A stretch of 64,000 nt of DNA from Paraflavitalea soli (GTDB lineage Bacteria > Bacteroidota > Bacteroidia > Chitinophagales > Chitinophagaceae): contig NZ_CP032157.1 of NCBI RefSeq assembly GCF_003555545.1, positions 5,894,546 through 5,958,545 on the forward strand, given 5' to 3'. The notes below the pieces were generated by a model. It saw nothing but the letters and a program-made list of their open reading frames with translations. It searched no databases and was not told the DNA's origin. Numbering within the stretch: position 1 is the first letter of the stretch; each line of letters begins with the position of its first letter. Made by a program: the position numbers and the translations under genes. This document shows positions 62,742-64,000 of the stretch, in pieces.

Positions 62742-62844
62742 CACCTCCTTGTTAGCCCTGGCAACCAACAGGGCCGGTCACAAATCTTAGCCTTTTATTA
62801 AGTTCTGAATGAGTATCTTGGTTTGCCCAAAAAAACCTGATACC

Positions 62845-64000
62845 ATGAACCTGCTGCAAAAAATACTCTACAGCAGTACGCTGCTGCTTACCGGTCTCTC
62901 TCTGCACGCCCAATCTGTAGAAGAACAGTTGGTAAAACCTGTCATACGTTGTGAAGACGTAAGGCTGAATGCCTTGCAGGCTATCCCCCATTTATACCGC
63001 CAGGCGCCTATTGACTCTGTTATCAGGGCTATCTCCTTCTGGGAAGGGACCTGCGGACTTTCGGAAGAGATCCAACGGATCAAGATCCTGGTAGCCATCC
63101 GCAACCGCCATTTCTCAGAGCTCTTATATGATAGCTCGATCATTATTATGATCGACCAGTTTAAGCAGATCAAGGACCTGCAGCCAGGCGATCTGTTCTA
63201 TGGGTATAGATACCGTCGGGATTCTGTAGAACTTAGCCGGGTGGTGGGGTACAATGCCTTTACGAAGGAACTGGCCCGCACATTATTGCCGGAGACAGAT
63301 ACGGCCAGCCTGGAAAATTACTTTTGCCGGCTATATGCTGATACAGGTAATACAGCTGCGGTTCTCGACAAACCTGGTTTTGCCAACACTTCGCTCAGAA
63401 ATTACTATCGCCGGTACGGGGAACGTGTACAGCGGATCCCGAGGGGGCATTTAGCGCTCACTTCCGGCCTGTGGATACCCACAGGCGCAGCTACTGTACT
63501 GGGCAATCACCCCTATATAGGCCTGGAACTGGGCACCCGCGGCCAGAGAGACCGCTTCGCCCTACTATTATATTTCAAATTCGTCAACTCAAAGCAGCCT
63601 TACCTGATAAAGCGCAATGATCAGCTATATGAAACAAAAGACTTTTTTGGCGGTTTTATCGGGCTGGATTACGGCAGAAAAATGTTTGGGAACGAAACGC
63701 ATCTGTTTGAGCTGATCGGCGGAGGGGGGCTTGATGGCTTTGATGTATACCATACTTCGGATGAGGACAAACGCGACCAGATGAAACCCATGTCTATCCT
63801 CACCTACAATTTCAATGGCGGCGTTCAATACAGTTTGTTCTATACTAAACGGAAGGAGGCTTTCCTGGGCATTCAGGCCAGGTATAATGTCACCAATTAC
63901 CGCAACAAAGGAGGTACGAACCTGCAAGGTAATCCCATTACTATCGGCCTGGTATGGGGAGCGGCTTCCGCAAGGAGATATGGTCCTTACCGCGGCTATC
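62845..64000 (+). CDS. outer-membrane-type secreted protein (5' part, truncated by the window)
   Basis: The frame runs from ATG 62845 to the window end without a stop (385 codons visible). It has a signal peptide (MNLLQKILYSSTLLLTGLSLHAQS). A helical segment follows (residues about 30-140, CEDVRLNALQAIPHLYRQAP). From about residue 205 beta strands alternate in a porin-like way: LALTSGLWIPTGAATVLGNH, YIGLELGTRGQRDRFALLLY, VQYSLFYTKRKEAFLGIQAR. It is probably a small surface-exposed barrel. I recognise no named family. A TATCTTGG at 62814-62821 could be its -7 element. Confidence 0.82.
   Translation, partial: MNLLQKILYSSTLLLTGLSLHAQSVEEQLVKPVIRCEDVRLNALQAIPHLYRQAPIDSVIRAISFWEGTCGLSEEIQRIKILVAIRNRHFSELLYDSSIIIMIDQFKQIKDLQPGDLFYGYRYRRDSVELSRVVGYNAFTKELARTLLPETDTASLENYFCRLYADTGNTAAVLDKPGFANTSLRNYYRRYGERVQRIPRGHLALTSGLWIPTGAATVLGNHPYIGLELGTRGQRDRFALLLYFKFVNSKQPYLIKRNDQLYETKDFFGGFIGLDYGRKMFGNETHLFELIGGGGLDGFDVYHTSDEDKRDQMKPMSILTYNFNGGVQYSLFYTKRKEAFLGIQARYNVTNYRNKGGTNLQGNPITIGLVWGAASARRYGPYRGY

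Overview
The window looks like chromosomal DNA of a Bacteroidota bacterium, most likely Chitinophagaceae (Chitinophaga/Niastella/Paraflavitalea-like; the family is an inference). Supporting evidence: a SusC/SusD pair, TonB-linked barrels with carboxypeptidase-D-like N-termini, a GLPGLI protein, an IPExxxVDY protein, fused branched-chain E1, futalosine-pathway mqnC, TANNTTTG-type promoters, signal peptides ending in AQ, and many short dispersed intergenic repeats. No rRNA, tRNA, CRISPR array or transposase was seen.

Layout. 0-0.6 kb: the tail of an upstream gene and a conserved small protein. 1-11.5 kb: a block of secreted hydrolases (two penicillin-acylase paralogues, S41 and M19 peptidases, a DmpA/P1 aminopeptidase, a D-aminoacylase) plus a CsbD protein; together they could strip acyl groups and D-residues from peptides outside the cytoplasm. 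11.8-17.7 kb: a 1970-aa thioester alpha-2-macroglobulin carrying a SusC-type carboxypeptidase-regulatory and TonB-plug insert. 17.7-26.2 kb: a gene-poor, AT-richer accessory stretch with DUF2200, a Fic protein with a cluster of palindromic operator-like sites, an ion-channel-like membrane protein, a decayed AAA_14/DUF4143 ATPase, a SnoaL-like protein, a lipoprotein and an eight-copy palindrome array. 26.2-40.2 kb: fused E1 2-oxoacid dehydrogenase, a membrane protein, SusD/SusC, a holin-like protein, a catalytic plus non-catalytic M16 peptidase pair, an aspartyl protease with PDZ, and mqnC. 40.4-55.9 kb: a 1453-aa hybrid histidine kinase, a two-component system, a GLPGLI protein and two TonB-linked barrel proteins. 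56.2-64 kb: SWIM/SNF2 helicase, M28 peptidase, IPExxxVDY protein, pterin dehydratase and a truncated outer-membrane protein.

Main observations. (1) The GLPGLI gene and the following TonB-linked barrel gene share a long operator of TTAAC repeats spaced 10 and 21 bp, each exactly 21 bp upstream of a -7-like hexamer/octamer; the adjacent OmpR-type response regulator is the natural candidate to bind it. (2) The alpha-2-macroglobulin keeps a CNEQ thioester and has the TonB-plug module just ahead of the MG7-like domain, where bait regions usually lie. (3) A dispersed hairpin family at the 3' ends of minus-strand genes has mismatches that become G-U wobbles only on the minus-strand RNA. (4) Four helically phased palindromes lie directly upstream of fic. 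(5) Two genes have TANNTTTG exactly 4 nt before ATG, implying leaderless mRNAs.
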